Under the pieces are notes generated by a model, which was not told where the DNA came from, searched no databases, and worked only from the letters and a program-made list of their open reading frames with translations. Shown here one piece after another: positions 1 through 9,268 of a DNA stretch of 64,000 nt (position 1 is the first letter of the stretch; each line of letters opens with the position of its first letter). This DNA comes from Streptococcus oralis (lineage in GTDB: Bacteria; Bacillota; Bacilli; Lactobacillales; Streptococcaceae), in NCBI RefSeq assembly GCF_016127915.1, contig NZ_CP066059.1, forward strand, positions 1,384,001 through 1,448,000. The letters run 5' to 3'. The position numbers and the translations under genes are program-made.

Positions 1-509
1 ACGCAATCGTCGGTGGTGTGGTTCCTCGTGAATTTATCCCAGCGGTTGAAAAAGGTTTGGTAGAATCTATGGCTAACGGTGTTCTTGCAGGTTACCCAAT
101 GGTTGACGTTAAAGCGAAGCTTTACGATGGTTCATACCACGATGTCGACTCATCTGAAACTGCCTTCAAGATCGCAGCTTCACTTGCCCTTAAAGAAGCT
201 GCTAAATCAGCACAACCAGCTATCCTTGAACCAATGATGCTTGTAACAATCACTGTTCCAGAAGAAAACCTTGGTGATGTTATGGGTCACGTAACTGCTC
301 GTCGTGGACGTGTAGATGGTATGGAAGCACACGGTAATAGCCAAATCGTTCGTGCTTACGTTCCACTTGCTGAAATGTTCGGTTACGCAACAGTTCTTCG
401 TTCTGCATCTCAAGGACGTGGTACCTTCATGATGGTATTTGACCACTACGAAGATGTACCTAAGTCAGTACAAGAAGAAATCATTAAGAAAAACAAAGGT
501 GAAGACTAA
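1..509 (+). CDS. fusA: Elongation factor G, C-terminal part (5' end outside window)
   Basis: This is the C-terminal 168 or so residues of translation elongation factor G, the ribosomal translocase GTPase of the cytoplasm. The reading frame is open from base 3, and there is no start because the gene begins upstream of the window. The visible sequence contains the conserved [15 protein letters not shown] segment of domain IV and the LEPMM...VTVP-like start of domain V, with the [15 protein letters not shown] motif typical of bacterial EF-G. The GTPase domain is not in view. It ends with a hairpin terminator that separates it from the ilv operon. Codon use is strongly biased, as expected of a highly expressed gene. 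Confidence 0.97.
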   Translation, partial: AIVGGVVPREFIPAVEKGLVESMANGVLAGYPMVDVKAKLYDGSYHDVDSSETAFKIAASLALKEAAKSAQPAILEPMMLVTITVPEENLGDVMGHVTARRGRVDGMEAHGNSQIVRAYVPLAEMFGYATVLRSASQGRGTFMMVFDHYEDVPKSVQEEIIKKNKGED

Positions 510-523
510 TCAGTCCTCACTCT

Positions 524-555
524 AGAAGGAAGTCACTTAGTGGCTTCCTTTTTTG
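524..555 (+). terminator. Rho-independent terminator after fusA
   Basis: A stem GGAAGTCAC / GTGGCTTCC (one G-T pair, loop TTA) is followed directly by a run of six T. It lies 15-20 bases after the fusA stop. The remaining bases up to about 730 are AT-rich and show no gene. Confidence 0.85.
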
Positions 556-736
556 TCTTTAACTATTCATTTTTACTGAATATAGTATACGAATTTGGTC
601 GCTAAGTGAGAGGCTTACTACTTCTATCTAGAAAGAAAATATTCTAATTTGATAAATTAAAGTATATGAAGGTTCCGAATTCCGTAGAAAAGTTAATAAA
701 AATGAGGGAAAGATTCATAAATACACTTTTAGATAG

Positions 737-751
737 AAAATTCAGAAAATT
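737..751 (+). promoter_or_regulatory. CodY-type box upstream of ilvB
   Basis: AAAATTCAGAAAATT matches the CodY consensus AATTTTCNGAAAATT at all but two positions. It sits just upstream of the -35 element of ilvB. CodY represses branched-chain amino acid synthesis genes in low-GC Gram-positives when isoleucine and related amino acids are plentiful. A weaker similar stretch (768-782) overlaps the promoter spacer. The assignment is from motif and context only. Confidence 0.7.
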
Positions 752-763
752 GACTCTTTTGCC

Positions 764-791
764 TTGAAAATTTTTGAAAAAATGGTATGAT
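764..791 (+). promoter_or_regulatory. Promoter of ilvBNC
   Basis: -35 TTGAAA (764-769), 16-base spacer, extended -10 TGG-TATGAT (783-791). The predicted transcript starts near 798, giving a short leader of about 34 bases. There is no room for an attenuator or T-box. Confidence 0.75.
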
Positions 792-831
792 AGTAACAAG
801 CTATTTTTTTAAGAGAAGAGAAAGGGGAACA

Positions 832-2532
832 ATGGAGAAAATCAGTTTAGAATCTCCTAAGACGGGGTCGGACCTAGTTTTGGAAACACTTCGGGACTTA
901 GGGATTGATACCATTTTTGGTTATCCTGGTGGTGCAGTCTTACCTTTGTATGATGCGATATACAATTTTAAAGGTATTCGCCACATCTTAGGACGCCATG
1001 AGCAAGGTTGTTTGCACGAAGCTGAAGGATATGCCAAATCAACTGGAAAGTTGGGTGTTGCCGTCGTCACGAGCGGACCGGGAGCAACAAATGCCATTAC
1101 AGGGATTGCAGATGCCATGAGCGATAGCGTTCCCCTTTTGGTCTTTACAGGTCAAGTTGCAAGAGCTGGGATCGGAAAGGATGCCTTTCAGGAGGCGGAC
1201 ATCGTGGGTATTACCATGCCCATTACCAAATACAATTACCAAGTTCGTGAGACAGCAGATATTCCTCGTATCATTACGGAAGCTGTCCATATCGCAACGA
1301 CAGGTCGACCAGGTCCAGTTGTGATTGACTTACCAAAGGATGTATCAGCTCTAGAGACAGATTTCATCTATTCACCAGAAGTAAATTTACCAAGTTACCA
1401 ACCGACGCTTGATCCGAATGACATGCAAATCAAGAAAATCTTGAAGCAATTGTCAAAAGCCAAGAAACCTGTTTTGTTAGCAGGCGGTGGTATCAGCTAT
1501 GCAGAAGCTTCTAAGGAGCTCAATGAATTTGCTGAACGTTACCAAATTCCAGTAGTCACTAGTCTTTTGGGGCAAGGAACCATTGCAACGAGTCATCCGC
1601 TCTTCCTAGGGATGGGAGGCATGCATGGTTCTTTCGCAGCCAACATTGCAATGACGGAAGCGGACTTTATGATTAGTATTGGTTGCCGTTTCGATGACCG
1701 CTTGACTGGGAACCCTAAGACCTTCGCGAAGAATGCTAAGGTTGCCCATATCGATGTTGACCCAGCTGAGATTGGTAAGATTATCAGTGCAGATATTCCT
1801 GTAGTGGGGGATGCTAAGAAAGCCTTGCAGATGCTACTGGCAGAACCAACTGTTCATAACAATACTGAAAAGTGGATTGAAAAAGTCACCAAGGACAAGA
1901 ATCGAGTTCGTTCTTATGATAAGAAAGAACGTGTGGTTCAACCTCAGGCCGTTATTGAACGCATCGGTGAGTTGACGCATGGTGATGCCATTGTCGTAAC
2001 TGACGTAGGGCAGCACCAAATGTGGACAGCTCAGTATTATCCTTACCAAAATGAGCGTCAGTTAGTCACTTCAGGTGGTTTGGGTACCATGGGATTCGGA
2101 GTTCCTGCAGCTATCGGAGCCAAGATTGCCAATCCAGAAAAAGAGGTCATCCTTTTTGTTGGTGATGGTGGCTTCCAAATGACCAACCAAGAACTAGCTA
2201 TCCTAAACATCTACAAGGTGCCGATTAAGGTTGTCATGTTGAATAACCATTCACTAGGAATGGTTCGTCAGTGGCAGGAATCCTTCTATGAGGGTAGAAC
2301 TTCCGAGTCAGTCTTTGATACCCTTCCTGACTTCCAGTTGATGGCACAGGCCTACGGCATCAAAAACTATAAGTTTGATAATCCAGAGACGATAGAGAAG
2401 GATCTAGAAGTCATTCTGGAGGATGTGCCCATGTTTATCGAGGTGGATATTTCTCGTAAGGAACAGGTCTTACCGATGGTACCAGCTGGTAAGAGCAATC
2501 ATGAGATGTTGGGGGTGAAGTTCCATGCGTAG
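832..2532 (+). CDS. ilvB: Acetolactate synthase, large catalytic subunit
   Basis: A thiamine-diphosphate enzyme of 566 residues that condenses two pyruvates to acetolactate (or pyruvate with 2-oxobutyrate to acetohydroxybutyrate), the first common step of valine, leucine and isoleucine synthesis. Seen in the sequence: the N-terminal PYR domain with GYPGGAVLPLYD and the ThDP-activating glutamate in GRHEQGCLHEAEGYA, the central domain, and the C-terminal ThDP/Mg motif starting GDGG at residue 444 with NN about 30 residues on. The frame is open back to 787, but ATG 832 is chosen because AAAGGGG lies just upstream and 787 falls inside the -10 element. Its last codons overlap ilvN by 8 bases, which suggests translational coupling. 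Confidence 0.96.
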   Translation: MEKISLESPKTGSDLVLETLRDLGIDTIFGYPGGAVLPLYDAIYNFKGIRHILGRHEQGCLHEAEGYAKSTGKLGVAVVTSGPGATNAITGIADAMSDSVPLLVFTGQVARAGIGKDAFQEADIVGITMPITKYNYQVRETADIPRIITEAVHIATTGRPGPVVIDLPKDVSALETDFIYSPEVNLPSYQPTLDPNDMQIKKILKQLSKAKKPVLLAGGGISYAEASKELNEFAERYQIPVVTSLLGQGTIATSHPLFLGMGGMHGSFAANIAMTEADFMISIGCRFDDRLTGNPKTFAKNAKVAHIDVDPAEIGKIISADIPVVGDAKKALQMLLAEPTVHNNTEKWIEKVTKDKNRVRSYDKKERVVQPQAVIERIGELTHGDAIVVTDVGQHQMWTAQYYPYQNERQLVTSGGLGTMGFGVPAAIGAKIANPEKEVILFVGDGGFQMTNQELAILNIYKVPIKVVMLNNHSLGMVRQWQESFYEGRTSESVFDTLPDFQLMAQAYGIKNYKFDNPETIEKDLEVILEDVPMFIEVDISRKEQVLPMVPAGKSNHEMLGVKFHA

Positions 2533-3001
2533 AATGTTAACAGCTAGATTGCAAAACCGTTCAGGAGTTTTGAATCGTTTTACAGGTGTCCTTTCTCGTC
2601 GTCAAGTCAATATTGAGAGTATCTCAGTTGGTGCGACAGAGAACCCCAATGTATCTCGCATCACCATCATTATTGATGTGGCTTCTCATGATGAAGTAGA
2701 GCAAATCATTAAACAACTCAATCGTCAGATTGATGTGATTCGCATTCGTGATATCACAGATAAACCGCACTTGGAAAGAGAAGTTATCTTGGTAAAAGTA
2801 TCTGCTCCCGCTGAAAAGCGTGCAGAAATCTTGGCCATTATCCAACCTTTCCGTGCAACGGTAGTAGATGTGGCTCCAAGCTCAATCACCATCCAGATGA
2901 CGGGAAATGCTGAAAAGAGTGAAGCTTTATTGCGAGTGATTCGACCATACGGCATTAAAAATATCGCTCGTACGGGTGCAACTGGATTTACCCGCGACTA
3001 A
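2525..3001 (+). CDS. ilvN: Acetolactate synthase, small regulatory subunit
   Basis: The 158-residue regulatory partner of IlvB, which raises its activity and confers feedback inhibition by valine. An ACT domain occupies roughly residues 4-75 (start MLTARLQNRSGVLNRFTGVLSRR, quoted in part: NRSGVLNRFTGVLSRR), followed by the C-terminal ALS_ss domain with the EREVILVKV segment. ATG 2525 lies inside the end of ilvB; an in-frame ATG at 2534 is a possible alternative that would remove three residues. Length is normal for the family (158-170). It is followed by 89 non-coding bases before ilvC. Confidence 0.95.
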   Translation: MRRMLTARLQNRSGVLNRFTGVLSRRQVNIESISVGATENPNVSRITIIIDVASHDEVEQIIKQLNRQIDVIRIRDITDKPHLEREVILVKVSAPAEKRAEILAIIQPFRATVVDVAPSSITIQMTGNAEKSEALLRVIRPYGIKNIARTGATGFTRD

Positions 3002-3026
3002 TACTCTTAGATTTTCAATGAGTATA
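3001..3026 (+). repeat. Possible BOX-element remnant between ilvN and ilvC
   Basis: ATACTCTTAG followed by ATTTTCAATGAGTATA resembles the two outer ends of a BOX element joined together (compare the full copy at 52565-52678, which begins TACTCTTCGAAAATC and ends GATTTTCATTGAGCATA). It could equally be a small chance dyad (TACTC...GAGTA). Confidence 0.35.
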
Positions 3027-3060
3027 AAATCCAGCATAAATTTGTTTAACCAGCCTATAA

Positions 3061-4113
<1,053 letters not shown>

Positions 4114-4136
4114 TTCTTGTAAAGAGAGACAGAAGG

Positions 4137-4164
4137 CGAGTTGGGGGTACCTAACTCGTTTTTT
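4137..4164 (+). terminator. Terminator between ilvC and ilvA
   Basis: CGAGTT and AACTCG arms around a G/C-rich centre, followed by six T. It may reduce read-through into ilvA, for which no strong separate promoter was found in the 79-base gap. Confidence 0.7.
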
Positions 4165-4192
4165 ATCTTGAACAGTATTTGAGGAGGAGACA

Positions 4193-5443
4193 ATGCTAAG
4201 TGCAAAAGATGTGGTGAAAGCCCACAAAGTTTTGAGTGGTGTAGTAGTTGATACACCACTAGAATATGATCATTATTTATCAGAAAAATACCAAGCAAAG
4301 ATTTATCTCAAAAAGGAGAATGCGCAACGAGTTCGCTCTTTTAAAATTCGTGGAGCCTATTATGCCATTTCTCAACTGTCAAAAGAAGAACGCGGGCGTG
4401 GTGTAGTCTGTGCCTCTGCGGGAAATCACGCCCAAGGTGTCGCCTATACTTGTAATGAGATGAAGATTCCTGCAACAATTTTTATGCCTATTACAACACC
4501 GCAACAAAAGATTGGGCAGGTTCGCTTTTTCGGTGGAGAGTTTGTGACAATCAAGTTGGTTGGGGATACCTTTGATGCTTCTGCTAAGGCAGCACAAGAA
4601 TTTACATTAACAGAAAACCGCACCTTCATCGATCCTTTTGATGATGCGCATGTTCAGGCTGGTCAAGGGACTGTAGCTTATGAGATTCTTGAAGAAGCCC
4701 GTAAAGAGTCTATTGATTTTGATACAGTACTTGTACCAGTAGGTGGTGGCGGATTGATTGCCGGCGTTTCTACATATATTAAGGAAACCAACCCGACTAT
4801 TGAAGTGATTGGGGTAGAAGCTAATGGTGCCCGCTCTATGAAAGCTGCCTTTGAGGCTGGGGGTCCAGTTAAACTCAAAGAAATTGATAAATTCGCTGAT
4901 GGGATAGCTGTACAGAAGGTTGGACAATTAACCTATGAAGCGACTCGAAAGAATGTTGAAACGCTGATTGGGGTGGACGAGGGATTGATTTCTGAAACCT
5001 TGATTGATCTTTATTCCAAGCAAGGAATTGTAGCGGAACCAGCAGGGGCTGCTAGTGTTGCAGCCTTGGAAGTTTTATCAGACTATATCAAAGGTGAGAC
5101 GATTTGTTGTATCATTTCTGGAGGAAATAACGATATCAACCGTATGCCGGAGATGGAAGAACGTGCCTTGATTTACGATGGAATCAAGCATTACTTTGTA
5201 GTGAATTTTCCACAACGTCCTGGAGCTCTCCGAGAGTTTGTAAATGATATTTTAGGGCCAAATGATGATATCACTCGTTTTGAATATATCAAACGAGCAA
5301 GCAAGGGGACAGGTCCTGTATTGATTGGGGTAGCTCTTGCCAATAAGCATGATTATGCTGGCTTGATTCATCGAATGGAAAAGTTTGATCCATCTTATAT
5401 TAATTTGAATGGGAACGAAACGTTGTATAATATGCTGGTTTAA
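4193..5443 (+). CDS. ilvA: Threonine dehydratase (biosynthetic, short form)
   Basis: A PLP enzyme of 416 residues that deaminates threonine to 2-oxobutyrate, committing it to isoleucine synthesis. The PLP lysine is K51 in SFKIRGAYYAI, and the phosphate-binding glycine loop is VGGGGLIAG. The C-terminal 80 or so residues (from HYFVVNFPQRPGALREFV) form a single ACT-like regulatory domain, the short form common in Firmicutes; E. coli IlvA has two and is about 514 residues. GAGGAG lies 6-11 bases before the start. It supplies the oxobutyrate that IlvBN and IlvC then use. Confidence 0.95.
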   Translation: MLSAKDVVKAHKVLSGVVVDTPLEYDHYLSEKYQAKIYLKKENAQRVRSFKIRGAYYAISQLSKEERGRGVVCASAGNHAQGVAYTCNEMKIPATIFMPITTPQQKIGQVRFFGGEFVTIKLVGDTFDASAKAAQEFTLTENRTFIDPFDDAHVQAGQGTVAYEILEEARKESIDFDTVLVPVGGGGLIAGVSTYIKETNPTIEVIGVEANGARSMKAAFEAGGPVKLKEIDKFADGIAVQKVGQLTYEATRKNVETLIGVDEGLISETLIDLYSKQGIVAEPAGAASVAALEVLSDYIKGETICCIISGGNNDINRMPEMEERALIYDGIKHYFVVNFPQRPGALREFVNDILGPNDDITRFEYIKRASKGTGPVLIGVALANKHDYAGLIHRMEKFDPSYINLNGNETLYNMLV

Positions 5444-5470
5444 GCTAAAATAAAATTCTTATCATATTAT

Positions 5471-5499
5471 TTGCGTAATAATGATGATGGTGCTATAAT
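5471..5499 (+). promoter_or_regulatory. Promoter of the SPFH gene
   Basis: -35 TTGCGT (5471-5476), spacer 17, extended -10 TGC-TATAAT (5491-5499). Confidence 0.75.
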
Positions 5500-5525
5500 G
5501 AGGGTGACGAAAGGGGGAGATTCCC

Positions 5526-6422
5526 ATGGTTTTACAAATTTTACTTGTTTTATTATTATTAGTGGTGATTGCATCAGTGATTATGGTTAGTTCTGTGTAT
5601 GTGGTTCGACAACAATCTGTCGCTATCATAGAACGCTTTGGTAAATACCAAAAGTTGAGCAATAGTGGCATTCATTTACGAGCTCCTTTTGGGATTGATA
5701 GGATTGCGGCAAGAGTTCAACTACGCTTGTTGCAAAGTGAAATTGTTGTAGAGACAAAGACGCAAGATAATGTATTTGTAACGATGAATGTGGCAACTCA
5801 GTATCGAGTGAATGAAAACAATGTCACAGATGCTTATTATAAATTGATGCGTCCAGAAGCCCAGATTAAATCCTATATTGAAGATGCTTTGCGTTCATCT
5901 GTACCAAAGCTAACCCTAGATGAGTTGTTTGAGAAGAAGGATGAAATCGCCTTAGAAGTTCAAAAACAAGTGGCTGAAGAAATGTCTACATATGGGTATA
6001 TCATTGTCAAAACGCTGATTACTAAGGTTGAACCTGATGCTGAAGTAAAACAATCAATGAATGAAATTAACGCGGCTCAACGTAAGAGAGTTGCGGCGCA
6101 AGAGCTTGCTGAAGCAGATAAGATTAAAATCGTGACCGCAGCAGAAGCTGAAGCAGAAAAAGATCGCCTACATGGTGTAGGGATTGCAGAGCAGCGTAAA
6201 GCAATTGTTGACGGACTAGCTGATTCTATCCAAGAGTTAAAGGGAGCCAATGTTGAGCTAACTGAAGAACAAATCATGTCTATCCTATTAACGAACCAGT
6301 ATTTAGATACGTTGAATAATTTTGCAGATAAAGAGGGTAATAATACAATCTTTCTACCAGCAAATCCTAATGGAGTTGAGGACATAAGAACTCATATATT
6401 ATCGGCTTTAAAAGCCAAATAA
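5526..6422 (+). CDS. SPFH/Band 7 (stomatin-like) membrane protein
   Basis: A 298-residue protein with one N-terminal membrane helix (about residues 3-25) followed by a Band 7 domain: RQQSVAIIERFGKYQKL and the VETKTQDNVFVTMNVATQYRV strand are typical. After it comes an alanine/glutamate-rich coiled coil (AEADKIKIVTAAEAEAEKDR) and a C-terminal tail. Family members oligomerise at the membrane as scaffolds, often next to proteases. No NfeD partner gene is adjacent, so the specific role is unknown. A strong AAAGGGGG ribosome site precedes ATG 5526. It is apparently monocistronic. Confidence 0.88.
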   Translation: MVLQILLVLLLLVVIASVIMVSSVYVVRQQSVAIIERFGKYQKLSNSGIHLRAPFGIDRIAARVQLRLLQSEIVVETKTQDNVFVTMNVATQYRVNENNVTDAYYKLMRPEAQIKSYIEDALRSSVPKLTLDELFEKKDEIALEVQKQVAEEMSTYGYIIVKTLITKVEPDAEVKQSMNEINAAQRKRVAAQELAEADKIKIVTAAEAEAEKDRLHGVGIAEQRKAIVDGLADSIQELKGANVELTEEQIMSILLTNQYLDTLNNFADKEGNNTIFLPANPNGVEDIRTHILSALKAK

Positions 6423-6466
6423 AAATATGCAGAATAATATAGTTACGACGTATATATGTTTTTTTA

Positions 6467-6495
6467 TTGACAAATGAAATAAAAACGTATACAAT
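6467..6495 (+). promoter_or_regulatory. Promoter of the 71-residue gene
   Basis: Consensus -35 TTGACA (6467-6472), spacer 17, -10 TACAAT (6490-6495). Confidence 0.8.
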
Positions 6496-6528
6496 TAAGT
6501 ATTGTAAAGAATAATTTAGGAGAAGAAC

Positions 6529-6744
6529 ATGGCTAAGTCGAACTTTGAAAAAGTAGAAGCAGTTGTTGGCTGGGTTCGTGATAAGAAAATCACAGGCTAC
6601 CGTATCTCTAAAGAAACGAATGCGCGTGAAATGTCTATCATTGCTCTAGCACAAGGACGCGCAAAAGTTAAAAATATTTCATTTGAAACAGCTCTTGGTT
6701 TAATCGATTTCTATGAAAAAAATCATGAAAAATTTGAAGATTAA
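6529..6744 (+). CDS. Small conserved streptococcal protein, function unknown
   Basis: 71 residues, with TTAGGAG before the ATG and its own consensus promoter and terminator, so it is a genuine gene. The sequence (GYRISKETNAREMSI... ALGLIDFYEKN) has the spacing of a short helix-turn-helix: 'kITGYRISKETN' resembles the first two helices of phage-type XRE DNA-binding domains. It has no membrane segment. I recall a similar small gene at this place in pneumococcus but no assigned role. A DNA-binding role is inference only. Confidence 0.75.
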   Translation: MAKSNFEKVEAVVGWVRDKKITGYRISKETNAREMSIIALAQGRAKVKNISFETALGLIDFYEKNHEKFED

Positions 6745-6756
6745 ACTGTGGTCACA

Positions 6757-6785
6757 GGCAGATTCCTGAATCGAGTCTGCCTTTT
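6757..6785 (+). terminator. Terminator of the 71-residue gene
   Basis: GGCAGATTC / GAGTCTGCC arms (one G-T pair), then CTTTTCTTT. Confidence 0.75.
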
Positions 6786-6802
6786 CTTTACAATTACAAA
6801 TT

Positions 6803-6831
6803 AAAAAGACTGCATTCTTTATGCAGTCTTT
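6803..6831 (-). terminator. Terminator of the amino-acid ABC operon
   Basis: AAAGACTGCA / TGCAGTCTTT perfect arms with a 7-base loop. On the minus strand the stem is followed by a T run. It lies 6 bases after the stop of the ATPase gene. Confidence 0.85.
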
Positions 6832-6836
6832 GTTTA

Positions 6837-7577
6837 TTAGCTGAGATAGCGTTGAAGAAATTCTTTTGTCCGTTCTTCTTTAGGGTTCGTGAAGAGTTCC
6901 TCTGGTTTACCTTCTTCAGCAATGACGCCCTTATCCATAAAGATGACACGGTGAGAGACATCGCGAGCGAATTCCATTTCGTGGGTTACAACGATCATGG
7001 TCAAGCCTTCTTGAGCCAAATCCTGCATAATTTTGAGGACTTCTCCGACCATTTCAGGGTCAAGAGCAGATGTTGGTTCGTCGAAGAGAATGGCATCAGG
7101 ATTCATGGAGAGAGCGCGGGCGATAGCCACACGTTGTTTCTGACCACCTGATAGTTGCTTCGGTTTGGCTTGCCAGTAACGTTCTCCCATACCAACTTTT
7201 TCGAGATTCTCTTTGGCAATTTTTTCAGCTTCAGAGTGGTCACGTTTGAGTACAGTTGTTTGGGCAACGATCGTATTTTCAAGGACATTCAGATTTTCAA
7301 AGAGATTGAAAGATTGGAAAACCATACCGAGCTTTTCACGATAATGGGTGAGGTTATAGCCTTTTTCTAAGACATTTTCTCCTCGATAGAGAATCTCACC
7401 CTCTGTAGGTGTTTCTAGTAAATTAATCGAACGAAGGAAGGTTGATTTTCCACTTCCTGAGCTCCCGATGATGGAAATAACCTCTCCTTTATGGACGGTG
7501 AGAGAAATGTCTTTTAGCACTTCGTTTTGCCCATAGGATTTTTTGAGGTGTTTGATTTCAAGAATTGGTTGTGTCAT
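6837..7577 (-). CDS. Polar amino-acid ABC transporter, ATP-binding protein
   Basis: A 246-residue cytoplasmic ATPase of the GlnQ/HisP family that powers uptake of polar amino acids, probably glutamine or glutamate. Walker A is GSSGSGKS (about residue 36), the signature is [15 protein letters not shown], and Walker B is [13 protein letters not shown] followed by the switch histidine in VVTHEMEF. Its start overlaps the end of the upstream permease gene by 4 bases, so the two are co-translated. The substrate cannot be told from sequence. Confidence 0.93.
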   Translation of the reverse strand: MTQPILEIKHLKKSYGQNEVLKDISLTVHKGEVISIIGSSGSGKSTFLRSINLLETPTEGEILYRGENVLEKGYNLTHYREKLGMVFQSFNLFENLNVLENTIVAQTTVLKRDHSEAEKIAKENLEKVGMGERYWQAKPKQLSGGQKQRVAIARALSMNPDAILFDEPTSALDPEMVGEVLKIMQDLAQEGLTMIVVTHEMEFARDVSHRVIFMDKGVIAEEGKPEELFTNPKEERTKEFLQRYLS

Positions 7578-9139
7578 TTTTTCAAATCCTCCGTTTGCAT
7601 TTGGTTAGCACCTGTAGTGTAAGTATCCATGTCCATACGACGTTCGATGAAGCGTAGGATACGGGTCACAGTAAAGGTGAGGACAAAGTAAATCACGGCG
7701 ATGATGGTAAAGGTCTGGAAGTATTGATAGGTTTGTGTTGCTACAGTATTTCCTGAGAAATAAAGCTCAACAACTGAAATAACGTTCAATACAGAGGTAT
7801 CTTTGATATTGATGACAAACTCATTACCAGTAGCAGGTAGAATATTACGGACAACCTGAGGTAGGACAATCTTACGCATGGTTTGATTGTGGGTCATACC
7901 AAGAGCGGTTGCGGCTTCAAATTGTCCCTTGTCAACTGCCAGTATACCACCACGGACGATTTCTGTCATGTAGGCACCCGTATTGATTGAGACGATGAAG
8001 ATAGCAGCTAGTGTCCGGTCAAGGTTAATACCAAAAGCTTGAGCAGTTCCATAGTAGATAACCATGGATTGAACAATCATCGGTGTACCACGGAAGATTT
8101 CAATATAGACATTGAGAATCCAACCGACTAGTTTCTGTAGGGCGTACATTGCCTTATTCTCAGATAGTGGAGCAGTACGGAAGACCCCGATTGCAAGTCC
8201 GATAAGGAGACCTATGATGGTTCCGATAATGGAGATTAAGAGTGTGATACCAGCACCACGCAAGAGTTGTTGCCAGTTTTCAGAAAGGATCTTAGCGACT
8301 TGGCTAAAGAAACTACTTTCTTCCTCTGTTGTTGTAGACTCCACAGGTTGCTCTTTGATCATACGATCCATGAGGGCTACTTGCTCATCCTTTGAGATGG
8401 TTTCGATGCTCGCATTGATTTGGTTGATACGGCTGTCATCTTTACGAAGTCCAATGGCAATAGCTGTATCTTCTTCGCCAGTTTTGAAACCTGGTTGAGG
8501 TTGGATCATTTTGAACTTAGCGTTAGCAGACTCAGCGGTCATTGCTTCAGGTCGTTCAGAAACATAGGCATCAATAACACCAGCCTCCAGAGCTTGACGC
8601 ATTTGGGCGAAGTCACCCATAGCTGTTTCTTTTTTGGCACCTGGAATTTGGGAAATCAGGTCATAAAGATAAACACCTTGTTGAGACGTGATTTTTGCTC
8701 CACTAAAGTCTTCCAAAGATTTGGCATTCGCATAGGCAGAGTCCTTTTTTACCAATAGAACCGGTTCGCTAGTATAGTAACTGCTTGAAAAAGCAATTTC
8801 TTGTTTGCGTTCAGCGGTTGGGCTCATACCGGCAATGATCATATCGATTTTGCCAGAAGTAAGTGCTGGAACAAGTCCTTCCCATTTGGTTTTCACGACC
8901 AAAGGTTCCTTGCCTAAGTCTTTGGCAATCTTTTTTGCGATTTGAACATCGTAGCCGTTGGCATATTGGTTGGTACCGTCGATTTTGACGGCGCCGTTAC
9001 TATCGTCGTCTTGAGTCCAGTTGAAGGGAGCGTAAGCAGCCTCCATCCCGATGCGTAAATATTCGTCGGCTTGGACTTGGCTAACTAGTCCTAAGGTAAG
9101 GGCTAGGCTAGCAAGGATAGATAAGCATAATTTTTTCAT
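7574..9139 (-). CDS. Amino-acid ABC transporter, fused substrate-binding protein and permease
   Basis: 521 residues. A signal peptide ([24 protein letters not shown]) is followed by one periplasmic-type solute-binding domain (about 25-260; [31 protein letters not shown]). It is then joined to a HisM/GlnP-type permease domain of several helices from about residue 290, with the [21 protein letters not shown] coupling-helix motif. Such fusions (GlnP type) are common in lactic acid bacteria; some carry two binding domains, this one has one. The frame is open to 9205, but ATG 9139 with AGGAG upstream and the signal peptide is clearly the start. It works with the ATPase encoded next to it. Confidence 0.93.
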   Translation of the reverse strand: MKKLCLSILASLALTLGLVSQVQADEYLRIGMEAAYAPFNWTQDDDSNGAVKIDGTNQYANGYDVQIAKKIAKDLGKEPLVVKTKWEGLVPALTSGKIDMIIAGMSPTAERKQEIAFSSSYYTSEPVLLVKKDSAYANAKSLEDFSGAKITSQQGVYLYDLISQIPGAKKETAMGDFAQMRQALEAGVIDAYVSERPEAMTAESANAKFKMIQPQPGFKTGEEDTAIAIGLRKDDSRINQINASIETISKDEQVALMDRMIKEQPVESTTTEEESSFFSQVAKILSENWQQLLRGAGITLLISIIGTIIGLLIGLAIGVFRTAPLSENKAMYALQKLVGWILNVYIEIFRGTPMIVQSMVIYYGTAQAFGINLDRTLAAIFIVSINTGAYMTEIVRGGILAVDKGQFEAATALGMTHNQTMRKIVLPQVVRNILPATGNEFVINIKDTSVLNVISVVELYFSGNTVATQTYQYFQTFTIIAVIYFVLTFTVTRILRFIERRMDMDTYTTGANQMQTEDLKK

Positions 9140-9176
9140 GTTTTCTCCTATTTCTAGTCTAAAAATGACTCTCTCT

Positions 9177-9205
9177 ATTGTATCTAAAAATAGTGAGATT
9201 TTCAA
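9177..9205 (-). promoter_or_regulatory. Promoter of the amino-acid ABC operon
   Basis: On the minus strand, -35 TTGAAA (9205-9200), spacer 17, -10 TACAAT (9182-9177). Confidence 0.7.
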
Positions 9206-9232
9206 TACAAGTAAGCCTTTACTTATAAAAAA

Positions 9233-9241
9233 TGATATAAT
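9233..9241 (+). promoter_or_regulatory. Extended -10 promoter of the DUF2207 gene
   Basis: TGA-TATAAT, 28 bases before the start codon. No good -35 is present, as is usual for extended -10 promoters. Confidence 0.6.
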
Positions 9242-9268
9242 GGTAAAAAGATTGAAAGGGAACCGATC

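Noticed and set aside
510..831. T-box or attenuator leader before ilvB
   Set aside because: The predicted transcript begins about 34 bases before the start codon and no T-box motif was found; control looks to be by CodY.
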